NCBI GenBank assembly: GCA_937960785.1
Contig: CALGOZ010000121.1
Location: 1 to 32,265 of the forward strand
Direction of reading: 5' to 3'
DNA length: 32,265 bases
DNA from: an uncultured Pseudogracilibacillus sp.
GTDB lineage: Bacteria; Bacillota; Bacilli; Bacillales; Amphibacillaceae
Shown here: in pieces, positions 1 to 6,916 of the stretch
Layout of the letters: each line of letters starts with the position of its first letter
Position numbering within the stretch: the first letter of the stretch is position 1
Program-made: the position numbers and the translations under genes
Notes under the pieces: model-generated
Database searches by the model: none
Seen by the model: only the letters and a program-made list of their open reading frames with translations
Told to the model about the DNA's origin: nothing

Positions 1-10
1 TCAAAGAGCA
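1..10 (-). promoter_or_regulatory. boxA-like rRNA antitermination element
   Basis: On the minus strand these bases read TGCTCTTTGA, which matches the boxA element of rRNA leaders. It lies about 35 bases downstream of a strong promoter, after a hairpin, as in rRNA operon leaders. The 16S gene would begin beyond the window edge, so the rRNA assignment is inferred from motif, promoter and position after lysS. Confidence 0.65.
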
Positions 11-18
11 ATGTTTTT

Positions 19-38
19 GTCGGCTGTTTAACAGCGAC
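19..38 (-). other. Leader hairpin before boxA
   Basis: A near-perfect inverted repeat (GTCG-GCTGTT against AACAGC-GAC, with one unpaired base) lies between the promoter and the boxA. A hairpin followed by boxA is the normal layout of an rRNA operon leader. Confidence 0.5.
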
Positions 39-44
39 TTTTAT

Positions 45-74
45 AATATAACATGGTCGACTGATTCTTGTCAA
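45..74 (-). promoter_or_regulatory. Strong sigma-A promoter, probable rRNA operon P2
   Basis: The minus strand has a perfect -35 TTGACA (69-74), an 18-base spacer and a -10 TATATT (45-50). An A/T-rich tract lies just upstream of the -35, like an UP element. It points out of the window to the left, away from lysS. In B. subtilis an rRNA operon follows lysS, which fits this strong promoter plus boxA. Confidence 0.7.
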
Positions 75-151
75 CACTTTTTATAAAGTTTTTTAAAAGA
101 TTTTTTTCTCTTTCATTTGGCCTGAAAGTCTGTCTCTCAAGACCGATAATA

Positions 152-181
152 ACTATAACATAGAACGATTGAAAAATGCAA
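152..181 (-). promoter_or_regulatory. Candidate second (P1) rRNA promoter
   Basis: The minus strand reads TTGCAT (176-181), 18 bases, then TATAGT (152-157). It is 107 bp upstream of the stronger promoter, a spacing typical of tandem P1/P2 rRNA promoters. The -35 match is poor, so this is tentative. The rest of 182-340 is A/T-rich and holds no gene I can support. Confidence 0.3.
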
Positions 182-340
182 CCGTAATATCACTCCGATT
201 GCAAAATTAAATTTACATTCAGCCTAAAACACGATTAAATCAACGTTTAGAGCTTGCTACCTTTACATAAATTGTATAATATTTTTCTTTTAACGTCAGC
301 TTTTTTGCTTTTTTACTTTTGCTTTTCTATATATTAATAG

Positions 341-387
341 AAAAAAGACTCCTTTTAATAAAAGTTTCGTATGCATAAAAGGAGTCT
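341..387 (-). terminator. Rho-independent terminator of lysS
   Basis: A perfect 12-bp stem, AGACTCCTTTTA (346-357) with TAAAAGGAGTCT (376-387), has an 18-base loop. On the minus strand it is followed by a run of six T. It lies 24 bases beyond the lysS stop codon and separates lysS from the rRNA promoters. Confidence 0.9.
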
Positions 388-410
388 CTTTTACTAAATC
401 TATATATTTA

Positions 411-1892
411 TTATTTCGTTCGCATTTGTGGGAATAATAATACATCGCGAATCGATGGTGCATTTGTAAGTAACATAACAAGCCGATCGATCCCAATTCC
501 TAGTCCGCCTGTCGGTGGCATTCCGTATTCTAAAGCTTCAATAAAATCCTCGTCCATTAAATGAGCCTCTTCGTTTCCTGCTGCACGCTCTTTGACTTGC
601 GCTTCAAAACGTGCACGCTGATCGATTGGGTCATTTAATTCTGTAAACGCATTTGCGTGTTCTCTTCCAACGATAAACAATTCAAAGCGGTCAGTAAATC
701 GTTCATCTTCTTTATTCTTTTTTGCTAATGGTGAAATTTCTACAGGGTGGCCGTATACAAAGGTCGGCTGAATTAACTTTTCTTCTACTACTTGTTCAAA
801 GAATTCATTAACAATATGTCCATAGGTCATCATATCCGTAATTTCGATATTATGTTCTTTAGCTAATTCACGAGCTTCATCATCGGACATTTCTCTCCAG
901 AAGTCTACCCCTGTATGTTCTTTAATCGCATCAACCATGTGAATTCTGTTCCAAGGAGGAGCTAAATCTATTTCATCCTCACCATATGGAATTGTCGTCG
1001 TCCCATGAACTTCCTTAGCAATATGGGCAACGAGATTTTCCGTTAATGCCATAATGTCTTTATAATCTGCATAGGCTTCGTATAGTTCAATCATCGTAAA
1101 CTCTGGATTATGACGTGTAGATATTCCTTCGTTTCTAAATACACGACCAATTTCATAAACTTTCTCCAAACCTCCGACAATCAGACGCTTTAAGTGAAGT
1201 TCGATTGCAATTCGCATATATAAATCCATACCTAAAGCATTATGGTGCGTTTCAAAAGGACGAGCGTTTGCCCCACCTGGAATTGTATGGAGCATTGGTG
1301 TTTCTACTTCCAAAAAGCCTTTTTCATTTAAATAATTACGCATTGCTTGAATTATTTTACTACGCATAATGAATGTATCGCGACTTTCCTCATTTGTAAT
1401 TAAGTCTAAGTAGCGTTTGCGATAACGTAATTCAATATCTTGGAGTCCATGATATTTATCTGGTAATGGTCGTAGCGATTTTGTAAGTAAGGTAAACTCT
1501 TGTACGTGAATTGATAGCTCGCCTACATTCGTTTTAAAAACAATACCCGTTACTCCGACAATATCACCGATATCTACAGTTTTATAAATTTCATATGCTT
1601 CCTCACCGACATCATCTCTACGGACGTATAACTGAATTTGGTCGCTCACATCCTGAATATGGGAAAAGCCAACCTTCCCCTTCCCGCGCTTCGTCATCAC
1701 ACGTCCAGCTACAGTAACAACTTGTTCAATTTCAGCTAATTCTTCCTTCGTCTTTTCGCCATAGGCTTCGTGTAACTCTTGGGCAACGTGAGTGCGTTCA
1801 AACTTTTCTCCGAAGGGATCAAGACCTTTCTCATAATATTCAGCTAACTTCTCGCGGCGCACCTGTTCTTGGTCTGTTAAATGTTCTGCCAC
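411..1892 (-). CDS. lysS: Lysyl-tRNA synthetase, class II
   Basis: This 493-residue protein charges tRNA-Lys with lysine using ATP, in the cytoplasm. The family is usually 490-500 residues, so it is full length. An OB-fold anticodon-binding domain spans about residues 60-145. The class II catalytic core follows, with motif 1 around 190-215 (VETPMLHTIPGGANARPF), motif 2 around 245-260 (GRVFRNEGIS) and motif 3 near 465 (GLGIGIDRLVM). The start is GTG at 1890-1892, preceded by GGAG at 9 bases; no closer ATG exists. It is the last protein gene before the presumed rRNA operon, as in B. subtilis. No T-box leader (AGGGTGG motif) is visible upstream. The class II fold is clear, so it is not the unrelated class I LysRS. 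Confidence 0.98.
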   Translation of the reverse strand: MAEHLTDQEQVRREKLAEYYEKGLDPFGEKFERTHVAQELHEAYGEKTKEELAEIEQVVTVAGRVMTKRGKGKVGFSHIQDVSDQIQLYVRRDDVGEEAYEIYKTVDIGDIVGVTGIVFKTNVGELSIHVQEFTLLTKSLRPLPDKYHGLQDIELRYRKRYLDLITNEESRDTFIMRSKIIQAMRNYLNEKGFLEVETPMLHTIPGGANARPFETHHNALGMDLYMRIAIELHLKRLIVGGLEKVYEIGRVFRNEGISTRHNPEFTMIELYEAYADYKDIMALTENLVAHIAKEVHGTTTIPYGEDEIDLAPPWNRIHMVDAIKEHTGVDFWREMSDDEARELAKEHNIEITDMMTYGHIVNEFFEQVVEEKLIQPTFVYGHPVEISPLAKKNKEDERFTDRFELFIVGREHANAFTELNDPIDQRARFEAQVKERAAGNEEAHLMDEDFIEALEYGMPPTGGLGIGIDRLVMLLTNAPSIRDVLLFPQMRTK

Positions 1893-1925
1893 TTTTGATC
1901 ACTCCAATAACTTAGAATTCATTTT

Positions 1926-1954
1926 TTAATATGTATATATTGACTTCGCTCCAA
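1926..1954 (-). promoter_or_regulatory. Candidate lysS promoter
   Basis: The minus strand reads TTGGAG (1949-1954), 17 bases, then TATTAA (1926-1931), about 33 bases before the lysS GTG. Matches to sigma-A consensus are moderate. A competing candidate, TTGCTT-17-TAAACT, lies at 2037-2065. Between the two is a weak A/T-rich hairpin near 1985-2012 (GAAAA/TTTTC core plus T-runs) that could end the fol operon. Confidence 0.35.
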
Positions 1955-2104
1955 ACGGGCATCCTCTATTCAGTCTACACAAAAAAGAAAAAGAAAACCC
2001 TTTTCGCTTTTTATTTAAATAGGAAATTTAGCTTCTAGTTTATCAACTGACTACGTGAGAAGCAATCTATAATTATATATAGATAAGAAAAATTGTCTAC
2101 TTCA

Positions 2105-2611
2105 TTATGTAACCTTCTTATAAAGAACAACTTCTTCTATTTCTTTTTCCGGTAGTTGTTCTAACAATTCATCGATTCGCCTTCCCGAGGTAGGCATAAC
2201 TTGATCTGGCGCTATTTCACTTAAAGGTACAAGCACAAAAGCTCGTTCATGCATCCTTGGATGAGGGATTCTTAACACATCCAAGTCTCTATTTTCATTG
2301 TTAAATAACAAAATGTCAAGGTCAATCGTTCTCGGCCCCTTTTCAATCTCTTCTTCGCGCTTTCTACCTAGGGTAGTTTCAACTTCTTGCAAAAATTGCA
2401 ACAACTCTAAATTTTTCATAGACGTTTCGAGCTTAATTACCATATTTAAAAACTTATCTTGCTCTGTATAGTCGACAGGTTCTGTTTCGTAAATAGAGGA
2501 ACGTTTGACGATTGTGACGTCATCGTTTTCTTCAATTAATTGTAATGCACGGTTTAAGTTTTCCTCACGCGGCTCAATGTTCGATCCTAATCCGACAAAT
2601 GAAATGTTCAT
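2105..2611 (-). CDS. folK: 2-amino-4-hydroxy-6-hydroxymethyldihydropteridine pyrophosphokinase (HPPK)
   Basis: A 168-residue enzyme that transfers pyrophosphate from ATP to 6-hydroxymethyl-7,8-dihydropterin, the step before dihydropteroate synthase in folate synthesis. Family marks are GLGSN at 7-11, the signature GPRTIDLDILLF at 92-103 with the Mg-binding aspartates D97 and D99, and PHPRMHERAF from residue 116. The length is normal for the family. The ATG directly abuts the folB stop (TAA then ATG), and the ribosome site AGGGAGAG lies within the end of folB, so translation is probably coupled. It is the last gene of folP-folB-folK here; in B. subtilis yazB and dusB follow, but they are missing. 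Confidence 0.97.
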   Translation of the reverse strand: MNISFVGLGSNIEPREENLNRALQLIEENDDVTIVKRSSIYETEPVDYTEQDKFLNMVIKLETSMKNLELLQFLQEVETTLGRKREEEIEKGPRTIDLDILLFNNENRDLDVLRIPHPRMHERAFVLVPLSEIAPDQVMPTSGRRIDELLEQLPEKEIEEVVLYKKVT

Positions 2612-2974
2612 TTACTTTCTCTCCCTTTTTATTCGTACAGACACTGATTCATAATGTCCTTCAATCGGTGGATTAGGTTTTACTACTTCAATTACACAAG
2701 CGTGAACAGTAGGAAATTGATTTAGTATTTCAGTAGCAATCGTCTCCGCGACAGCTTCGATTAAGTTTTTCGGTTCGCCAGTTACAATTTCTTTAACGAT
2801 GTCATGCACCATTCCATAATCAATAGAATATTTCATTTCATCTGTTTCGCCAGCCTTTTGTAATGGTAAGTATAATTCAACATTCACTTTAAAATGTTGG
2901 CCGAGACGATTTTCTTCTGGAAAAAGCCCATGATATCCGTAAAAGGATAAACCATTTAAATTTATTCGATCCAT
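2612..2974 (-). CDS. folB: Dihydroneopterin aldolase
   Basis: A 120-residue aldolase that converts 7,8-dihydroneopterin to 6-hydroxymethyl-7,8-dihydropterin and glycolaldehyde, supplying the FolK substrate. The fold signature FYGYHGLFPEE lies at 11-21. The expected pocket residues are present at E21, Y53, E73 (LIEAVAETIA) and K99 (VVKPNPPIEGH). The length equals the family norm. The ATG follows the folP stop after a single base, and the AAGGGA ribosome site sits in the folP C-terminal codons, which implies tight coupling in one transcript. Confidence 0.97.
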   Translation of the reverse strand: MDRINLNGLSFYGYHGLFPEENRLGQHFKVNVELYLPLQKAGETDEMKYSIDYGMVHDIVKEIVTGEPKNLIEAVAETIATEILNQFPTVHACVIEVVKPNPPIEGHYESVSVRIKRERK

Positions 2975-2975
2975 T

Positions 2976-3797
2976 TTATTTCAATCCCTTTGTCATTGCA
3001 TCCATCATTTTTGTTAGCTCTACTGTTCGTTTCACATCATGTACACGGACGATTTGTACACCTTTAGTAATTCCTAAACACGTCGTTGCTCCGGTTGCAT
3101 TATCTCGTTCTTCCGGTTCACTTGGAATTATTTCATTAATAAAAGATTTTCGAGAAGTCGCTAAAAGAAACGGATAATCAAAATGAGAGGTAAGACGATC
3201 GAGATGTTGCATTACGACGAAATTGTCTCGAAGGTGCTTACCAAAACCAATTCCCGGATCAAGCACAATCTGTTCATCCCGTACGCCTGATTTTTTAGCA
3301 AGATTGATACTCCGTTCTAAATCTGCAATCATATCGTCGATAATGGAGTTGTATTCTTTTGATGTGCGATTATGCATTAAAATAATAGGCACGTTATAAT
3401 CTGCTGCGACGTTTGCCATCTCTGGGTCGTAAGTTGCGCCCCAAATATCGTTAATCATGTCTGCACCTGCTTCTAGTGCTGCTTTTGCGGTTTTTGCTTT
3501 ATATGTGTCGATTGAAATGGGTACGGTAAGTCTTTCGCGTAATGCTTCGATTATTGGAAGTACACGACGCATCTCTTCCTCTGCTGTAATCGGCTTATGA
3601 TCTGGCCTTGTCGACTCACCACCGACATCGATTATATCGGCTCCTTCCTTTTCCATTTGGATCGCTCGTTCGACCGCTTGTGCGATATCGTCATATTTTC
3701 CACCGTCGGAAAATGAATCAGGTGTCACATTTAAAATTCCCATCACATGGGTTTTAGTAGATAAGTCTAATTGTTTTGTCTTCGTTTTTAACTTCAT
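2976..3797 (-). CDS. folP: Dihydropteroate synthase (sulfonamide target)
   Basis: This enzyme condenses 6-hydroxymethyl-dihydropterin pyrophosphate with p-aminobenzoate to form dihydropteroate. It is a TIM barrel of 273 residues from the chosen start. Motifs are MGILNVTPDSFSDGG (19-33), GGESTRPDH (59-67), SIDTYK (95-100), DPGIGFGK (180-187), SRKS (215-218) and RVHDV (251-255). An upstream in-frame ATG at 3812 would add five residues but has no ribosome site. GAGGT at 3806-3810 is spaced 8 bases from the ATG at 3797, so I prefer that start. It heads folP-folB-folK. The pabB-pabA-pabC genes that precede it in B. subtilis are absent, so p-aminobenzoate must be made elsewhere or imported. Confidence 0.97.
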   Translation of the reverse strand: MKLKTKTKQLDLSTKTHVMGILNVTPDSFSDGGKYDDIAQAVERAIQMEKEGADIIDVGGESTRPDHKPITAEEEMRRVLPIIEALRERLTVPISIDTYKAKTAKAALEAGADMINDIWGATYDPEMANVAADYNVPIILMHNRTSKEYNSIIDDMIADLERSINLAKKSGVRDEQIVLDPGIGFGKHLRDNFVVMQHLDRLTSHFDYPFLLATSRKSFINEIIPSEPEERDNATGATTCLGITKGVQIVRVHDVKRTVELTKMMDAMTKGLK

Positions 3798-3829
3798 CGT
3801 TACATACCTCATTCTTTTATGTTTAGAAT

Positions 3830-3858
3830 GTAATACAAAATTACGTTTAACTTATCAA
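3830..3858 (-). promoter_or_regulatory. Candidate sigma-A promoter of the fol operon
   Basis: The minus strand reads TTGATA (3853-3858), 17 bases, then TATTAC (3830-3835). It lies just upstream of folP and downstream of the cysK terminator, so the fol genes appear to be transcribed independently of cysK. Confidence 0.5.
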
Positions 3859-3952
3859 GCTTGCTCATTTGTTCACAAAAAACAAGTTAGAATTATATAT
3901 TACTTAGTTTACCACAAACGAATGTCTTCGTACGTTTTTTACTTAGAAAAAT

Positions 3953-3982
3953 AAAAAAGCGACACAATCAATGCATCGCTTT
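3953..3982 (-). terminator. Rho-independent terminator of cysK
   Basis: A 7-bp stem, AAAGCGA (3956-3962) with TCGCTTT (3976-3982), encloses a 13-base loop. On the minus strand it runs into six T. It sits 36 bases beyond the cysK stop. Confidence 0.75.
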
Positions 3983-4017
3983 CGTCTTTTGTCTATTTTC
4001 TTTAGTAATGTGAAAAA

Positions 4018-4941
4018 CTATTCATCAAATTGGTATAAGGCTGTCGATAAATAACGTTCGCCATTATCCGGTAAAATTGCGAGAACTTTCTTGCCTTCAC
4101 CTAGTTCCCTCGCTACTTTCCGTGCAGCAGCAATTGCAGCTCCTGATGAAATACCACCGAGAATTCCTTCTTGTTTTGCAACGGAACGGGAAGCTTCGAA
4201 GGCTTCCTCATTAGCAATTTGTAATACTTCATCATAAATGTTTGTATCGAGCACTTTCGGTACAAAACCTGCTCCAATTCCTTGAATCTTGTGAGGACCT
4301 GGCGAACCTCCCGAAAGAACAGGAGAATCTTTAGGTTCAACAGCATAAATTTTTATATTTGGGAAATGTTCGCGTAATACCTTTCCAGCACCAGTGATTG
4401 TTCCCCCAGTTCCAATTCCCGATACAAACGCATCGAGACCATCTTCCATTTGTTTGACAATCTCCGGCCCTGTCGTTAGTTCGTGAACTTTTGGATTTGC
4501 TTCGTTATCGAATTGTTGTGGTAAAAAATATCCGTGCTCCTTAACAAGTTCTTCAGCTTTTTCAATTGCTCCTTTCATCCCTTTGGCTCCTGGAGTTAAA
4601 TGGAGTTCAGCACCATAGGCTCGGAGTAAATTGCGACGTTCTAAACTCATCGTATCAGGCATTACGACGATTAAGCGATATCCTTTCGCTGCAGCTACCA
4701 TCGCTAAACCAATCCCAGTATTTCCACTCGTCGGTTCGATAATCGTATCGCCGGGTTTTATTTTTCCTTCTTCTTCTGCACGTTCAATCATCGCTAAGGA
4801 AATTCGATCCTTTACTGAGCTTCCAGGGTTAAAATATTCGAGCTTTACATAAATATCCGCACTACCTTCTTCAACATAACGGTTCAACTTCACAATTGGT
4901 GTCTCACCAATTAAATGAGATACATCTTTCGCTAACTTCAA
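4018..4941 (-). CDS. cysK: Cysteine synthase (O-acetylserine sulfhydrylase)
   Basis: A 307-residue PLP enzyme that makes cysteine from O-acetylserine and sulfide. The PLP lysine is K44 in NPGSSVKDR. The substrate loop is PTSGNTG (about 70-76), the PLP-phosphate loop is GTGGTITG (about 177-184), and a SSGAA motif lies near 266. The length matches B. subtilis CysK (308). The start is TTG at 4939-4941, with a perfect AGGAGG 7 bases upstream; no nearby ATG competes. It is a single-gene unit with its own strong promoter and terminator. A palindrome overlapping the -10 may be an operator; B. subtilis cysK is repressed by CymR, but I cannot show a CymR box here. Confidence 0.97.
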   Translation of the reverse strand: MKLAKDVSHLIGETPIVKLNRYVEEGSADIYVKLEYFNPGSSVKDRISLAMIERAEEEGKIKPGDTIIEPTSGNTGIGLAMVAAAKGYRLIVVMPDTMSLERRNLLRAYGAELHLTPGAKGMKGAIEKAEELVKEHGYFLPQQFDNEANPKVHELTTGPEIVKQMEDGLDAFVSGIGTGGTITGAGKVLREHFPNIKIYAVEPKDSPVLSGGSPGPHKIQGIGAGFVPKVLDTNIYDEVLQIANEEAFEASRSVAKQEGILGGISSGAAIAAARKVARELGEGKKVLAILPDNGERYLSTALYQFDE

Positions 4942-4975
4942 CGCGCTTCCTCCTAATTCATAGTAAACTTATATG

Positions 4976-4987
4976 ATTAATATTAAT
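4976..4987. promoter_or_regulatory. Palindrome at cysK promoter, candidate operator
   Basis: The perfect 12-bp palindrome ATTAATATTAAT overlaps three bases of the cysK -10 box and extends over the likely transcription start. The position suits a repressor site. A/T-rich palindromes also arise by chance, so this is a weak call. Confidence 0.3.
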
Positions 4988-5013
4988 ATATACAGCTTTT
5001 TCGAAAATGTCAA
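4985..5013 (-). promoter_or_regulatory. Sigma-A promoter of cysK
   Basis: The minus strand has a perfect -35 TTGACA (5008-5013), a 17-base spacer and a -10 TATATT (4985-4990). It ends about 44 bases before the cysK TTG start and lies downstream of the hslO terminator. Confidence 0.8.
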
Positions 5014-5045
5014 TCTTTTTAACTAGTTTTAGTGAAAGTTTTTAC

Positions 5046-5090
5046 AAAAAGATCCGAAACAAAAGAAAGTAACTTCTGTTTCGGATCTTT
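5046..5090 (-). terminator. Rho-independent terminator of coaX-hslO
   Basis: A perfect 13-bp stem, AAAGATCCGAAAC (5048-5060) with GTTTCGGATCTTT (5078-5090), has a 17-base loop and a T-run on the minus strand. It starts 9 bases after the hslO stop. Confidence 0.9.
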
Positions 5091-5098
5091 ACACAAGT

Positions 5099-5968
5099 TT
5101 AGCCTTCAATTAATTGTTTCAACTCTTCTTCGGTAATCGTATAAATAGCATTACAAAAATGGCATGTCGTTTCAGCGCCTTGGTCTTCCCGAATCATCGA
5201 TTCCACTTCTGCCTTTCCTAATCCTTTAATCGCTCGTAACATTCGCTCTTTTGAACAACGGCATTTAAATTGCACGGGCATCTTTTCTAATATTTGGAGA
5301 GATTGTTCTGGTACGAGTTGTTTTATAATTGCTTCTGGATTATTTCCCTCTTCTATAAAATGCGATAATTGGGGAAGCTTTGCAATGTTTTCTTCTAATT
5401 GCCCAATAACAAAATCATCAGCTCCAGGCATTACTTGTAATATAAAGCCTCCTGAAGCGAGAATATGGTAATCTGGGGCAACAAGAACACCTGCACCAAC
5501 GGCTGATGGAATTTGTTCAGAGTTCGCGAAGTAATAAGTGAAATCTTCACTAATTTCGCCAGATACGATTGGTACTTGGCCCGTAAAATAATCTTTTAAA
5601 CCTAAATCTTTTACAACACTTAAAACTCCTTCTCCAACAGCGCGGCTCACATCGAGCTTGCCTTGCTCATTTAATGGAAAGTCGACGTGTGGCTGTTGTA
5701 CGTAACCTCGAACTTCCCCTTTTGCATTAGCATCTGCAACGATTTGCCCAAGAGGGCCGTTTCCAGCTATCGTCGTCGTTAATGTATCGTCTCCTTTTAA
5801 CATTGCACCCATTAATGTCGTTATCGTTAAAGAGCGACCTAAGGCTGCAGAAGCGGTAGGCCATGTATCTTGGCGTTCACGAGCTTCTTCCACAGTGTTA
5901 GTTGTTACAGCAACATAACAACGAACTTTTCCATCGTAGGCAGTCGCTTTTATTAAATAGTCTTTCAT
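5099..5968 (-). CDS. hslO: Redox-regulated chaperone Hsp33
   Basis: This 289-residue cytoplasmic holdase is activated by oxidation and unfolding stress. The C-terminal zinc switch is intact, with C236 and C238 (CRC) and C269 and C272 (CHFC), the Cys-X-Cys and Cys-X-X-Cys pairs that bind zinc when reduced and form disulfides when oxidised. The N-terminal chaperone fold is full length. The ATG abuts the coaX stop (TAA then ATG), with GGAAGG as the ribosome site in the end of coaX, so coaX and hslO are one transcript. The ftsH-coaX-hslO-cysK order matches B. subtilis. Confidence 0.96.
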   Translation of the reverse strand: MKDYLIKATAYDGKVRCYVAVTTNTVEEARERQDTWPTASAALGRSLTITTLMGAMLKGDDTLTTTIAGNGPLGQIVADANAKGEVRGYVQQPHVDFPLNEQGKLDVSRAVGEGVLSVVKDLGLKDYFTGQVPIVSGEISEDFTYYFANSEQIPSAVGAGVLVAPDYHILASGGFILQVMPGADDFVIGQLEENIAKLPQLSHFIEEGNNPEAIIKQLVPEQSLQILEKMPVQFKCRCSKERMLRAIKGLGKAEVESMIREDQGAETTCHFCNAIYTITEEELKQLIEG

Positions 5969-6754
5969 TTATTTTCCTTCCTTTAGCATTTTATTATACT
6001 TATAAATACGGTATAAACCAATCAACGTCAAATGTTCTTCAACGACATCAATCGTTTCAGAGCCTTCAGCTATTAGTTGAGCTAGACCCCCAGTGGCAAT
6101 AACTTTTGTTGGACGGTTTCTTTCTTGTTGAATTTTCCTAACGATTCCATCAACTTGTCCTACATAACCGTAATATACCCCTGACTGCATCGCTTCAACC
6201 GTCGATTGGCCGATAATATTATCCGGTTTTTCGATTTCAATTTTCGGCAATTTAGATGCGTGAGCATAGAGGGCATCCATGGAAATTTTTATTCCTGGCG
6301 CGATAATTCCGCCAATATATTGCTGTTTTTCATTGACGTAACAAAAGGTCGTAGCTGTTCCAAAGTCAATGATTACAAACGGACTTTCATATAGCTCTAA
6401 GGCACCAATAGCATTTACAATTCGATCTGCTCCAATTTCCTTCGGCTGCGGATAAGAAATCTCTAATGGCAATTGCACATCTTCGCTTCCGACAATCATC
6501 GGTTCGATACCGAAGTAAATTTCACACATTTTCTCCAATGCATTCATAATCGGTGGTACGACGGAAGAAATAATGATCGAATCGATTTGTGTAAACGATA
6601 AACCTCTATCATTAAACAATTGCTTAAATAACATCGCAAATTCATCTTCCGTTTTGTGCCGATCCGTTTGAATTCGCCATTCGTAATATAATTGATCATT
6701 GGCAAATACGCCTAGAACTGTATTCGTATTCCCGATATCAATCACAAAAATCAT
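5969..6754 (-). CDS. coaX: Type III pantothenate kinase
   Basis: This enzyme phosphorylates pantothenate with ATP, the first step of coenzyme A synthesis. It belongs to the ASKHA fold. Motifs are DIGNTNT at 6-12 (phosphate 1), GADR at 108-111, DFGTAT at 130-135 (phosphate 2) and GGIIAPG at 148-154. The frame could start at 6772, but MIFVIDIGNTNT at 6754 matches the conserved N-terminus and follows an AAGGGCGG ribosome site. The protein is then 261 residues. A possible -10 TATATT lies at 6788-6793 with no good -35. It is adjacent to hslO and probably co-transcribed with it. Confidence 0.95.
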   Translation of the reverse strand: MIFVIDIGNTNTVLGVFANDQLYYEWRIQTDRHKTEDEFAMLFKQLFNDRGLSFTQIDSIIISSVVPPIMNALEKMCEIYFGIEPMIVGSEDVQLPLEISYPQPKEIGADRIVNAIGALELYESPFVIIDFGTATTFCYVNEKQQYIGGIIAPGIKISMDALYAHASKLPKIEIEKPDNIIGQSTVEAMQSGVYYGYVGQVDGIVRKIQQERNRPTKVIATGGLAQLIAEGSETIDVVEEHLTLIGLYRIYKYNKMLKEGK

Positions 6755-6841
6755 GACGTTACCGCCCTTCATTCCTCTTATGTATTAAATATACCACAGT
6801 GAAAAGGTTTCATGCACTTAAGGTAAGTTCCTTTTACTCAT

Positions 6842-6888
6842 AAAAAAAGCCTCTAAGACATTCCGGTACAGGGACTGTCCATAGAGGC
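6842..6888 (-). terminator. ftsH terminator carrying an inner REP-like palindrome
   Basis: The outer stem GCCTCTA (6849-6855) pairs with TAGAGGC (6882-6888), with a run of T on the minus strand (A-run 6842-6848). The 26-base interior holds a second hairpin, GG-ACAG (6865-6871, one bulged T) with CTGTCC (6875-6880), unlike the other terminators here. See the findings for a possible REP origin. Confidence 0.75.
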
Positions 6889-6916
6889 CTTTATTTATTT
6901 AGTTTATTATTCGAAA

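Noticed and set aside
254..280. Plus-strand promoter TTGCTA-15-TATAAT
   Set aside because: The spacer is too short, the -35 is poor, and no plus-strand gene follows.
296..496. 66-residue minus-strand ORF across the lysS 3' end
   Set aside because: It consists of the lysS terminator stem and lysS codons in another frame. No ribosome site or protein-like composition.
1893..2104. T-box riboswitch before lysS
   Set aside because: No AGGGTGG-type antiterminator motif or specifier stem can be found in the 212 bases.
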